DNA from: Ktedonobacterales bacterium
GTDB lineage: Bacteria > Chloroflexota > Ktedonobacteria > Ktedonobacterales > JADMIN01
Reading direction: 5' to 3'
DNA: 10,223 nt
Assembly: GCA_025928125.1 (NCBI GenBank)
Contig: JAICKD010000060.1
Coordinates: 1 to 10,223 of the forward strand
In this document: piece by piece, positions 1 through 5,766 of the stretch
Layout of the letters: each line of letters starts with the position of its first letter
Numbering within the stretch: position 1 is the stretch's first letter
The notes under the pieces: generated by a model
Database searches by the model: none
What the model was told of the DNA's origin: nothing
Seen by the model: only the letters and a program-made list of their open reading frames with translations
Made by a program: the position numbers and the translations under genes

Positions 1-152
1 CCCAGACCTACTCCGACATGGCCGGAGCGATCTCCGACCACCACCAGCGCGCGGAAGCTGAAGCGACGTCCGCCCTTCACCACTTTCGCCACGCGAGCGA
101 CCTGAACCACGGTCTCTTCCAGATTCAGTCGCGATGCGTCAATCTTTGGCAT
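1..152 (-). CDS. rpsE: 30S ribosomal protein S5, N-terminal part (cut by window edge)
   Basis: S5 sits on the back of the 30S subunit near S4 and S8 and contributes to decoding fidelity. About 50 codons are visible. The ATG is at 150-152 and the protein begins MPKIDASRLNLEETVVQVAR, followed by the hallmark VAKVVKGGRRFSFRALVVVG and then GDRSGHVGVGLG. This is the start of the double-stranded-RNA-binding-like N-terminal domain of S5. A G-rich Shine-Dalgarno-like stretch (GGGGGAG) lies about 4 nt upstream of the ATG, in the 17-nt gap after the rplR stop. The 3' end lies beyond position 1. Identity is sure from the motif and from the rplR-rpsE order; nothing can be said about its C-terminus. Confidence 0.97.
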   Translation of the reverse strand, partial: MPKIDASRLNLEETVVQVARVAKVVKGGRRFSFRALVVVGDRSGHVGVGL

Positions 153-169
153 TGTGCTCCCCCGCGCCT

Positions 170-595
170 CTAGAAGTCCAGGCCGCCTTTGCGGGCGCCC
201 TCGGCCAGCGCCGCTACGCGCCCATGATAAATATAGCCGCCGCGGTCAAAGACCACCGACGTGATGCCCAGCGCCTTCGCCCGCTGCGCGATGACCTGGC
301 CGACCTGCCACGCCTCGACGACGCGCTTGTTCTTGCTCAGCCCCTTGATCGCCGCCGCTGTCTCGTCGTTGTCCGTCAGCGCCTCGGTCTTCTTGGCCTC
401 CGCCGCGAACTGCGGATCGCGCGACGATGCGGCCACCAGCGTATGGTTGCGCGTATCGTCGATTACCTGTGCGTAGATCTGCGTCGCGCTTCGGAAGACG
501 GCGAGGCGCGGCCGCTGGCTCGTCCCCGAAACCTTCTTGCGCACGCGCTGGTGCCGCCGCAGGCGCGCCTGATTGGAATACTGCTTCTTAATCAT
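170..595 (-). CDS. rplR: 50S ribosomal protein L18
   Basis: L18 binds 5S rRNA and, with L5, anchors it in the central protuberance of the 50S subunit. The 141-residue protein begins MIKKQYSNQARLRRHQRVRK, followed by KVSGTSQRPRLAVFRS, the typical basic 5S-RNA-binding start. It ends FDRGGYIYHGRVAALAEGAR plus KGGLDF, the family's C-terminal signature. It is about 20 residues longer than the usual ~120. The excess maps to roughly residues 64-88, a charged, Ala/Lys/Asp-rich loop between HTLVAASS and VVEAWQVG. The ATG at 593-595 has GGAG about 7 nt upstream. It lies after an unusually long 150-nt spacer from rplF and 17 nt before rpsE. The stop is TAG. Confidence 0.97.
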   Translation of the reverse strand: MIKKQYSNQARLRRHQRVRKKVSGTSQRPRLAVFRSATQIYAQVIDDTRNHTLVAASSRDPQFAAEAKKTEALTDNDETAAAIKGLSKNKRVVEAWQVGQVIAQRAKALGITSVVFDRGGYIYHGRVAALAEGARKGGLDF

Positions 596-745
596 CTCTC
601 TGCTCCATGCAGACCTTCAACGAGAGGCCTCCCAGCCGGACTACGTGACGTGGCTGGCACTACGTCCACCCACGACCGGGCAGCGCCTCCTAGAATACAC
701 GAGAAACACGCGACATGGCCAGTGCCGACCGTAAGATCCAGGTGG
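596..745 (-). promoter_or_regulatory. 150-nt rplF-rplR spacer with possible stem-loop
   Basis: This gap has no convincing gene. It contains an inverted repeat, ccagcc at 632-637 and ggctgg at 652-657 (6-bp stem, 14-nt loop), about 37 nt upstream of the rplR start. It also holds the rplR ribosome-binding site. No promoter with good -35 and -10 boxes was recognised. The length is odd because most neighbouring gaps are 3-24 nt; L18/L5-linked regulation or RNA processing is only a possibility. Confidence 0.3.
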
Positions 746-1300
746 CTACTTCTTGCCGCCGACCTTCCCGGCCTTACCAGCCTTCATGCGCACCCGCTCG
801 CCGCTGTAGCGAATGCCCTTGCCCTTATACGGCTCCGGCTTGCGGATCGAGCGAATATTGGCCGCGACCTGGCCCACCATATGCTTGTCGATGCCAGTGA
901 CGCTGAGCCTGGTTGTGCCGTCCACAGTGAATGAGATACCCTCCGGCGGGTTCATCTGCACCGGGTGCGAGAAGCCCACCTGAAAGACCAGATTCTCGCC
1001 GACCTTCGCGACACGATAGCCTACCCCCTGCAATTCGAGGTTCTTGGTGAAGCCATCTTTGACGCCGACCACCATATTGTTGAGCAGCGACCGCGAAAGC
1101 CCGTGCAGTGATTTGCTCTGCTTGCTGTCATCAGGCCGGGAAACGGTGATGATATCACCATCCTGGGTGATTGTCAGCATCGCGGGGAAGGTGTGGGACA
1201 GGCTGCCCTTTGGCCCGGTCACCGTGACGGCATTTCCGGATCCGATTTCCACCTTCACACCGGCTGGCACCGTAATCGGCGACCGTCCAATGCGCGACAT
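746..1300 (-). CDS. rplF: 50S ribosomal protein L6
   Basis: L6 lies at the base of the L7/L12 stalk near the sarcin-ricin loop and supports the GTPase-associated centre. The 184-residue product, close to the usual ~180, begins MSRIGRSPITVPAGVKVEIG. It shows the two tandem L6 domains (about 1-80 and 82-184). The second carries the bacterial L6 signature PEPYKGKGIRYSGE at about 155-168, and a Lys/Gly-rich end (KAGKAGKVGGKK) follows. The ATG at 1298-1300 is preceded by a G-run (AGGGGG) about 6 nt upstream. It sits 14 nt after rpsH and ends in TAG. No abnormal features. Confidence 0.98.
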   Translation of the reverse strand: MSRIGRSPITVPAGVKVEIGSGNAVTVTGPKGSLSHTFPAMLTITQDGDIITVSRPDDSKQSKSLHGLSRSLLNNMVVGVKDGFTKNLELQGVGYRVAKVGENLVFQVGFSHPVQMNPPEGISFTVDGTTRLSVTGIDKHMVGQVAANIRSIRKPEPYKGKGIRYSGERVRMKAGKAGKVGGKK

Positions 1301-1314
1301 ATCATACCCCCTGA

Positions 1315-1710
1315 CTACCAGACGTAGCAGACCACTTCGCCGCCAAGCCCCTGCTGAAATGCCTGGCGACCTGTCATCAAACCGCTGGGCGTCGAGATGA
1401 TCGCCGTACCCAGGCCACCACGCACGCGCGGAATCGCGTCGCGGCGGGTGTAGACGCGCAGACCGGGCTTGCTCACGCGCTTGAGCTGGCTGAGCACCGG
1501 GCGCTTGTCCACATAGCGCAGGGTAATGCGAATCGTCCCCTGCGGATTATCCTTGATGACGTCGAAATCCTTGATATAGCCTTCGTCTTTGAGGATACGC
1601 GCAATGGCGACCTTCATATTCGAGGCGGGAATGATCACGCGCGTGTGGCGCGCCATGATCGCGTTGCGGATGCGTGTCAGCATATCCGCGATGGGATCGG
1701 TCATGTTCAT
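1315..1710 (-). CDS. rpsH: 30S ribosomal protein S8
   Basis: S8 is a primary 16S-rRNA-binding protein of the central domain; in E. coli it is also the translational repressor of the spc operon. The 131-residue protein begins MNMTDPIADMLTRIRNA, the family's invariant start. It ends with the C-terminal signature GTAIISTPSGLMTGRQAF and then GLGGEVVCYVW. The start was set at the ATG at 1708-1710 because GGAGG (1718-1722) lies 7 nt upstream. A second ATG two codons later (1704) is possible and would give MTDPIADML. A longer reading of this frame runs back into rpsZ and is not credible. It follows rpsZ by 20 nt; stop TAG. No S8-binding operator was identified. Confidence 0.98.
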   Translation of the reverse strand: MNMTDPIADMLTRIRNAIMARHTRVIIPASNMKVAIARILKDEGYIKDFDVIKDNPQGTIRITLRYVDKRPVLSQLKRVSKPGLRVYTRRDAIPRVRGGLGTAIISTPSGLMTGRQAFQQGLGGEVVCYVW

Positions 1711-1730
1711 TACAAGCCCTCCTCGCAGTC

Positions 1731-1916
1731 CTACCAGCTCGACTTGGTCACGCCGGGCAGTTCGCCCCGCAGGGCGCGCTCGCGGAAGCAGATGCGGCAG
1801 AGGCCAAACTTGCGCATGTAGGCGCGGGGCCGACCGCAGTTGCCGCAACGGTTGTGCTGGCGAACTTTGAACTTGGGTTTGCGCTGGGACTTGACGATCA
1901 TCGAAGTCTTTGCCAT
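1731..1916 (-). CDS. rpsZ: 30S ribosomal protein S14, type Z (zinc-binding)
   Basis: S14 is a late-assembly protein of the 30S head, contacting S3, S10 and S19. This is the short, 61-residue C+ form. Cysteines at 24, 27, 40 and 43 form the CxxC-x12-CxxC zinc ribbon (CGNC ... CRIC), set in the diagnostic run GRPRAYMRKFGLCRICFRE. The C-terminus SSW is typical. The type Z form is usual in Firmicutes, Thermus and Chloroflexota and differs from the ~100-residue zinc-free form of E. coli. The ATG at 1914-1916 has GGAGG upstream. A 130-nt gap separates it from rplE, and rpsH follows after 20 nt. Stop TAG. Confidence 0.98.
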   Translation of the reverse strand: MAKTSMIVKSQRKPKFKVRQHNRCGNCGRPRAYMRKFGLCRICFRERALRGELPGVTKSSW

Positions 1917-2046
1917 CGTTGCCCCCTCCAGGGCGAGGGACCGGGCTTCGGTGGAACGATGTAATGATTCACACCGGTTTCCGGCCCTTAGTCCCGCATA
2001 TCGCGGTACTCAATCAAAAACACTGAACACAAAATAGCCACAAATG
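1917..2046 (-). promoter_or_regulatory. 130-nt rplE-rpsZ spacer with AT-rich patch and small hairpins
   Basis: No gene is visible. The rplE-proximal third (about 2009-2046) is distinctly AT-rich in an otherwise GC-rich window; on the transcribed strand it is T-rich. It is followed by two small hairpins: ccgc/gcgg at 1994-1997 and 2003-2006, and ccgg-ttt-ccgg at 1974-1984. The rpsZ ribosome-binding site GGAGGGGG lies at the rpsZ end. No promoter with two good boxes was found in the AT-rich part. It could be a weak internal promoter, an RNA processing site, or nothing. Confidence 0.3.
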
Positions 2047-2655
2047 TTACGCCTGCTGGGTCTGCTGATGCTTGAACGGCATGCCCACCAGCTGGAGCAG
2101 GCGGCGTCCCTCTTCGTCGGTGCGGGCGGTGGTCACGATGGTGATCTCCATGCCGCGCACTTTGTCGATCTTGTCGTAGTTGATCTCCGGGAAGACCAGC
2201 TGCTCGCGAATACCCAGGGTATAGTTGCCGCGCCCATCGAATGAGTCGCGCGAGACACCCTGGAAGTCGCGCAGGCGTGGCAGCGCCACACTCACCAGCT
2301 TATCCAGAAAATCATACATGTGATTGCCGCGGAGCGTGACGGTGCAGCCGATGGGCATGCCCTCGCGCAGCTTGAACGACGCCACCGAGCGCTTCGCCTT
2401 GGTGACCACCGGACGCTGGCCCGTGATATCGCTCAGGTCGCGTACGGCGTTCTCCATCGTCTTCGGCGTCTGGATCGCCTCGCCCATGCCAATATTGATC
2501 ACGATCTTATGGACGACGGGCGCCTGCATGACGTTGGAATAACTGAATTCTTTCATGAGCGCCGGAACGATTTCCTTGCGATAGCGCTCTTTCAACCGTG
2601 GCGTGGTTGGCGCCGCCTTGGGCGTCGCCTTTGATGTCGCCTTTGGGGTTGCCAT
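2047..2655 (-). CDS. rplE: 50S ribosomal protein L5 with TPKA-rich N-terminal extension
   Basis: L5 binds 5S rRNA with L18 and forms the central protuberance contact with the 30S head and P-site tRNA. The 202-residue product carries the L5 core from about residue 20: LKERYRKEIVPALMKEF, IVINIGMGEA (51-60), KAKRSVASFKLREGMPIG (87-103), and the C-terminal MEITIVTTARTDEEGRRLL (169-187). The first ~19 residues are a low-complexity Ala/Thr/Pro/Lys stretch with repeated TPKA units, longer than the usual short leader, and a Gln-rich tail (QQTQQA) closes the protein. The ATG at 2653-2655 is 3 nt after the rplX stop, with GAGGGA at the end of rplX as probable ribosome-binding site. Stop TAA; a 130-nt gap follows. 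Confidence 0.98.
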   Translation of the reverse strand: MATPKATSKATPKAAPTTPRLKERYRKEIVPALMKEFSYSNVMQAPVVHKIVINIGMGEAIQTPKTMENAVRDLSDITGQRPVVTKAKRSVASFKLREGMPIGCTVTLRGNHMYDFLDKLVSVALPRLRDFQGVSRDSFDGRGNYTLGIREQLVFPEINYDKIDKVRGMEITIVTTARTDEEGRRLLQLVGMPFKHQQTQQA

Positions 2656-2658
2656 GGC

Positions 2659-3045
2659 TTAATCCCTCGTATGTTCCTGAATAAGCTGGCCGCACTGCTT
2701 GCACACCCGGCGCACCCGCTCCTTCTCATCCGCATCCGAAGCAACGTGCTCGTGGCCAATGCGTGTTGGCTTGCCACACTCCGTGCAGATGACCATGACA
2801 TTGGACGCATGCAGCGGCATCGCCTTCTCGATGATGCCCGCCGCCATGCCCCGGCCCGCCTTCATATGCTTCTTGGCGATATTGACGCCCTCCACGATCA
2901 CCTTGTTCTCGCGGGGCATCGCACGCTGCACCGTTCCGCGCTTGCCGCGATCTTTACCGGTCAGCACCAGAACGGTATCGCCTCTATGCACATGCAGCTT
3001 GGCCAGGTGCAGGGGCTTTTTCTCATGTTTCTGAGTTGTCGCCAT
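2659..3045 (-). CDS. rplX: 50S ribosomal protein L24 with C-terminal zinc motif
   Basis: L24 is an assembly initiator that binds the 5' region of 23S rRNA near the exit tunnel. In this 128-residue protein the KOW motif occupies about 19-46 (HRGDTVLVLTGKDRGKRGTV). It is followed by the family block VIVEGVNIAKKHMKAG (49-64) and a C-terminal zinc ribbon, Cys87/Cys90 (CTEC) and Cys115/Cys118 (CKQC). The four-cysteine form is common in many bacteria but absent from E. coli L24. Residues 101-112 between the Cys pairs are acidic/basic and slightly long. The ATG at 3043-3045 follows a 79-nt purine-rich spacer after rplN, without a canonical Shine-Dalgarno close by. Stop TAA, 3 nt before rplE. Confidence 0.98.
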   Translation of the reverse strand: MATTQKHEKKPLHLAKLHVHRGDTVLVLTGKDRGKRGTVQRAMPRENKVIVEGVNIAKKHMKAGRGMAAGIIEKAMPLHASNVMVICTECGKPTRIGHEHVASDADEKERVRRVCKQCGQLIQEHTRD

Positions 3046-3101
3046 CTACTTCTTCGCCTCTTCCCTTGCCCTTTGGCCTCTTCGTCTCTTACTTCTCACT
3101 C
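3046..3101 (-). other. Polypurine tract before rplX
   Basis: On the transcribed strand these 56 nt, immediately upstream of the rplX ATG, contain 48 purines. Repeated AAGAG/GAAGAAG/GGGAAGAGG elements are visible. No strong Shine-Dalgarno stands at the normal distance; GAGG elements lie further away. The tract would be unstructured in RNA and might recruit ribosomes by multiple weak anti-Shine-Dalgarno matches. Function is inferred only. Confidence 0.5.
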
Positions 3102-3124
3102 ACGCTCATTCGCAGCGCTCTTTC

Positions 3125-3490
3125 TTAGAGCACTTCCGGCGCGAGCGAGATGATCTTCATAAAATTGCGTTCGCGCAACTCGCGGGCGACCGGCCCAAAG
3201 ATGCGGGTGCCGCGCGGATTGTTGCCCGCGGAGATAATCACCGCCGCGTTCTCGTCGAACTTGATATAGCTGCCATCCGGGCGGCCATACTCTTTGGCGA
3301 CGCGCACGACCACCGCCGTGACGACCTCGCCCTTCTTGACCGCGCCGTTGGGCTGCGCCACCTTGACCGACGCCTTGATCAGGTCACCGACGCTGGCCCA
3401 GCGCTTGTTAGGCGTCATGACGCGGATGCACATGATCTCTTTGGCGCCCGTGTTATCGGCCACCTTGAGCCGTGTCTGCGGGATAATCAT
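3125..3490 (-). CDS. rplN: 50S ribosomal protein L14
   Basis: L14 sits at the subunit interface of the 50S, next to L19 and helix 44 of 16S rRNA (bridge B8), and is the docking site of the silencing factor RsfS. The 121-residue length is standard. The start MIIPQTRLKVADNTGAKEI and the signature AVIISAGNNPRGTRIFGPV (83-101) are textbook; the end is IISLAPEVL. The ATG at 3488-3490 has GGAG (3498-3501) 7 nt upstream. That ribosome-binding site is made of the last Glu codons of rpsQ, whose TAG stop is only 4 nt away, so translational coupling is likely. Stop TAA; a 79-nt gap precedes rplX. Confidence 0.98.
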   Translation of the reverse strand: MIIPQTRLKVADNTGAKEIMCIRVMTPNKRWASVGDLIKASVKVAQPNGAVKKGEVVTAVVVRVAKEYGRPDGSYIKFDENAAVIISAGNNPRGTRIFGPVARELRERNFMKIISLAPEVL

Positions 3491-3494
3491 GTCG

Positions 3495-3917
3495 CTACTC
3501 CTCGTCTTCCGTCTCGGCTTCGTCGTTCTCTGGCAGGTCAGGCGCGAGTTGGGCCACGGCCTCTTCGACCGGCATGGTCTGAATCGCGCGATTGAGGATC
3601 TTTACCAGCTTCCACCGCTTCTCTTTGCTCAGCGGGCGCGTCTCCTCGATCACGACGATATCGCCGATGCGGGCCTCGTTATATTCATCGTGCGCCTTAA
3701 ACCGCGTCGTATAGCGATAGGTGCGCTTGTAGACCCGGTGCCGCTTCAGCTCCTCTACGGCGACGACGATAGTCTTCTGCATCTTGTCGCTGGCGACTCG
3801 CCCCTGTTTGCGTTGGCGGCGATGTGGCTTCGGCTGCGGCTGTGCCTGAACCTGAGCTTGTGGCTCTGGCTGTGGCTTGGCGACCGGAGCCGACTCGCCT
3901 GGAGTCTTTTTCGCCAT
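3495..3917 (-). CDS. rpsQ: 30S ribosomal protein S17 with N- and C-terminal extensions
   Basis: S17 is an early-assembly OB-fold protein binding helices 7 and 11 of 16S rRNA. The core is residues ~34-112: RKQGRVASDKMQKTIVVAVE (36-55), KRTYRYTTRFKAHDE (64-78), IGDIVVIEETRPLSKEKRW (84-102). The protein is 140 residues, against about 85 usually. The N-terminal ~33 residues are rich in Pro/Gln/Ala with repeated PQPxxQ-like units. The C-terminal ~28 are acidic, ending ETEDEE. The ATG at 3915-3917 has GGAG 9 nt upstream, inside the rpmC tail, and lies 3 nt after the rpmC stop; this supports the extended start. The final Glu codons double as the rplN ribosome-binding site. Stop TAG. Confidence 0.97.
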   Translation of the reverse strand: MAKKTPGESAPVAKPQPEPQAQVQAQPQPKPHRRQRKQGRVASDKMQKTIVVAVEELKRHRVYKRTYRYTTRFKAHDEYNEARIGDIVVIEETRPLSKEKRWKLVKILNRAIQTMPVEEAVAQLAPDLPENDEAETEDEE

Positions 3918-3920
3918 TGC

Positions 3921-4184
3921 CTACTTCTCCTCACTGGCAACAGCCGCGTCATCCAGCGCACCCTGTGCCTCTAACACGGCAGCGTTCTGCAACTCGCTGA
4001 GATGGAACATCAGCCGAGCGATATCTGCCCTGACCTGTGCAAATTCGCGATTATTCTTGATCTCGCCGCGATCCTTACGGATACGCAGCTCAAAGAGATG
4101 ACGCCGCAGGTCGTTGATCTCCTGCTGCGCGTCGTGCATGTTCATCGCCCGAATTTCATGGCGGCGATCATTAAGCTTCGACAC
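3921..4184 (-). CDS. rpmC: 50S ribosomal protein L29 (GTG start, overlaps rplP)
   Basis: L29 is a small helical protein at the polypeptide exit, contacting L23 and helping dock the signal recognition particle and trigger factor. The helical hairpin is recognisable: DAQQEINDLRRHLFELRI (18-35), then EFAQVRADIARLMFHLSEL (47-65). The start is taken as GTG at 4182-4184 because GGAGG (4191-4195) lies 6 nt upstream and the result is 87 residues; in-frame ATGs at codons 14 and 16 have weaker support. The gene overlaps the 3' end of rplP by 14 nt, suggesting coupled translation. It exceeds the usual 65-70 residues by an Ala/Glu-rich C-terminal tail (about 68-87). Those tail Glu codons supply the rpsQ ribosome-binding site. 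Stop TAG. Confidence 0.93.
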   Translation of the reverse strand: MSKLNDRRHEIRAMNMHDAQQEINDLRRHLFELRIRKDRGEIKNNREFAQVRADIARLMFHLSELQNAAVLEAQGALDDAAVASEEK

Positions 4185-4602
4185 TTTCCGCCTCCTGCCG
4201 GACGATAAACTTCGTCTGAATGGGCAGCTTGTTCGCCGCCAGCCGCATGGCCTCTTTGGCAACGTCTTCGCGGACGCCGCCAAGCTCGAAGAGAATGCGC
4301 CCTGGTTTGACCACGGCAACCCAGTGGTCAGGCGCGCCCTTGCCGGAACCCATGCGGGTCTCGGCTGGCTTAGAAGTCACCGGCTTATCGGGGAAGACGC
4401 GAATCCAGACCTTCCCACCGCGCTTGATGAAGCGGGTCATGGCGATACGCGCAGCCTCGATCTGGCGCGCCTCCAGCCAGACCGGCTCCAGCGCCTGCAA
4501 GGCGAACTCACCAAAGGCGATGGTGCTGCCACGATAGGCTTTACCCCGCATGCGCCCGCGGTGTTGTTTACGATATTTGGTTCTCGATGGCGCCAGTAAC
4601 AT
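4171..4602 (-). CDS. rplP: 50S ribosomal protein L16
   Basis: L16 lies beside the A site and central protuberance and helps position aminoacyl-tRNA. The 143-residue length is normal. It begins MLLAPSRTKYRKQHRGRMRG and carries FGEFALQALEPVWLEARQIE (30-49), RVFPDKPVTSKPAETRMGSG (68-87) and WVAVVKPGRILFEL (94-107). Arg83 aligns by eye with the E. coli arginine that is hydroxylated (Arg81). The ATG at 4600-4602 has GGAG (4611-4614) 8 nt upstream. An open frame continues upstream to a GTG near 4683, but this lacks L16 similarity. A 114-nt spacer with a possible structure precedes it. Its last codons contain the rpmC ribosome-binding site, and its TAA stop lies 14 nt inside rpmC. Confidence 0.98.
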   Translation of the reverse strand: MLLAPSRTKYRKQHRGRMRGKAYRGSTIAFGEFALQALEPVWLEARQIEAARIAMTRFIKRGGKVWIRVFPDKPVTSKPAETRMGSGKGAPDHWVAVVKPGRILFELGGVREDVAKEAMRLAANKLPIQTKFIVRQEAESVEA

Positions 4603-4628
4603 GGCAGATGCTCCAGTTCGAGTTCGCC

Positions 4629-4681
4629 GGCCGCCGCCATCTCGCCCGAAGTATTGGTACGGTGGCGATGCGCGTGCGGCC
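4629..4681 (-). promoter_or_regulatory. Possible long stem-loop in the rpsC-rplP spacer
   Basis: Inverted repeats pair ggccgc (4629-4634) with gcggcc (4676-4681), and directly adjacent cgcca (4635-4639) with tggcg (4663-4667). This would give a stacked 6+5-bp GC-rich stem with an 8-nt bulge on one side, placed 15-67 nt upstream of the rplP ribosome-binding site. It is seen by eye and not energy-tested. It could be an RNA processing or regulatory element, or chance pairing in GC-rich DNA. Confidence 0.35.
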
Positions 4682-4716
4682 ACAACTATGCGACGGTTGG
4701 ATGCCGATTTGAGCGG

Positions 4717-5766
4717 CTACGAGTCAGATTCGTTGGTCTCTGGCGTCGAAGCGGAATCCGTCGGCGGATGATTCGAATTGTTGGCGGCGGAGTCCGTCGC
4801 CTCTGGTGTCGGCGGTACAGGCTGGCTGGCAGAAGCGCCACCCGCTGTCGGGCGCGGTGTCCGTGGGGCGCGCGGAGCGCCACCGGTCGCGCCGGTCCGC
4901 GGACCACCCGCGCCACCTGAGCGTGGGCCGCCGGTCCGTGGGCCACCCGTCCCACCCGTTCGTGGGCCGCCGCGCTCACCACCGGCCCCGCCTGAGCGTG
5001 GGCCGCGGTCGCCACGGGGGCCGCCACGATCACCACGGTCGCCGCGCTCGCCACCACGACCGCCTCGGCGCTCGCCACGGTCGCCGCGCTCAGCCGCAGG
5101 CGACGAGACACCCTGGCTGACACGCTCGCGCTGGCGCTCCGGCAGCACATCGCCGTGATAGATCCAGACCTTGATGCCGATGACACCATAGGTGGTGTGC
5201 GCCTCGGCCAGGCCATAGTCGATATCGGCGCGGAGCGTCTGCAACGGCACGCTGCCCTCAGACTCCTTCTCGACGCGCGCAATCTCAGCGCCGCCGAGCC
5301 GCCCGCCCATCACGACCTTGATGCCCTTTGCGCCCGCGCGCATCGTCTTCTGCACGCCCTGTTTCATCGCCCGGCGGAACGAGACGCGCTTTTCGAGTTG
5401 GTCGGCGATGCTGCGCGCCACCAGATACGCGTCCAGTTCGGGCGTACGTATCTCGACGATGCTCAGGCGCACCTTCTTTTTCGTCTGGCGCTCCAGGTCC
5501 TGGCGCAGTCGCTCGACACTCTCGCCGCTCTTGCCAATGACAATGCCTGGCTTGGCGGTGTGGATGGTGACGGCGATCTGCGTCCCGGCCACGCGCTCGA
5601 TCTCGATGCGCGAGATGCCCGCGTTGGCCAGCCGCTTGCGGATGATGTCGCGCAGCTTGCGATCTTCGGCAAGCAGGTCTTTGTACGTCTTGTCGGCGTA
5701 CCAGCGCGAGTCCCAACCTTTGATAACGCCCAACCGGAAGCCGGTGGGATGAACTTTATGCCCCAA
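4717..5766 (-). CDS. rpsC: 30S ribosomal protein S3 with long RGG/RGD-rich C-terminal tail (TTG start)
   Basis: S3 lines the mRNA entry channel of the 30S head and contributes to mRNA unwinding. The core is residues 1-210: MGHKVHPTGFRLGVIKGWDS, a KH domain with the GKSG loop (78-81) in GIVIGKSGESVERLR, and GLAEAHTTYGVIGIKVWIYH (185-204). Residues ~211-349 are an extra tail of about 139 residues. Part one (~227-297) is Arg/Gly-rich with RGD, RGG and GGPRTGG/GGPRSGG repeats; part two is Pro/Thr/Ser/Asn-rich and mildly acidic, ending NESDS. Most S3 proteins are 210-240 residues. The start codon is TTG (5764-5766): GGAGG (5774-5778) lies 7 nt upstream, the MGHKVHP start is universal, and no alternative ATG is near. 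Stop TAG. Confidence 0.97.
   Translation of the reverse strand: MGHKVHPTGFRLGVIKGWDSRWYADKTYKDLLAEDRKLRDIIRKRLANAGISRIEIERVAGTQIAVTIHTAKPGIVIGKSGESVERLRQDLERQTKKKVRLSIVEIRTPELDAYLVARSIADQLEKRVSFRRAMKQGVQKTMRAGAKGIKVVMGGRLGGAEIARVEKESEGSVPLQTLRADIDYGLAEAHTTYGVIGIKVWIYHGDVLPERQRERVSQGVSSPAAERGDRGERRGGRGGERGDRGDRGGPRGDRGPRSGGAGGERGGPRTGGTGGPRTGGPRSGGAGGPRTGATGGAPRAPRTPRPTAGGASASQPVPPTPEATDSAANNSNHPPTDSASTPETNESDS
4876..5088 (-). repeat. Degenerate repeats encoding the Arg/Gly tail of S3
   Basis: This stretch encodes the RGD/RGG and GG(P)R(T/S)GG units of S3. A 16-bp exact direct repeat, cctgagcgtgggccgc, occurs at 4916-4931 and 4991-5006 (75 bp apart), with several shorter variants of gtgggcc(a/g)cc between. 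The pattern suggests growth by slippage or unequal recombination of short in-frame units. The frame is kept throughout. Confidence 0.75.

Noticed and set aside
690..716. Eight-codon mini-ORF (MSRVSRVF-stop) in the rplF-rplR spacer as a leader peptide
   Set aside because: No Shine-Dalgarno precedes it and such short frames are common by chance; no attenuator-like hairpins were seen around it.
2009..2046. Internal promoter in the AT-rich patch after rplE
   Set aside because: No pair of boxes near TTGACA and TATAAT at 16-18 nt spacing was found; the best candidates match poorly.
4603..4683. Upstream GTG start for rplP giving a 27-residue extension
   Set aside because: The extra residues do not resemble L16, whereas the ATG at 4602 has a well placed GGAG and the standard N-terminus.
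4717..5282. Other-frame open reading frames over the Arg/Gly repeat of S3, rich in Pro/Arg/His
   Set aside because: GC-rich repeats lack stops in most frames; the S3 frame is continuous with a clear core, so the others are by-products.
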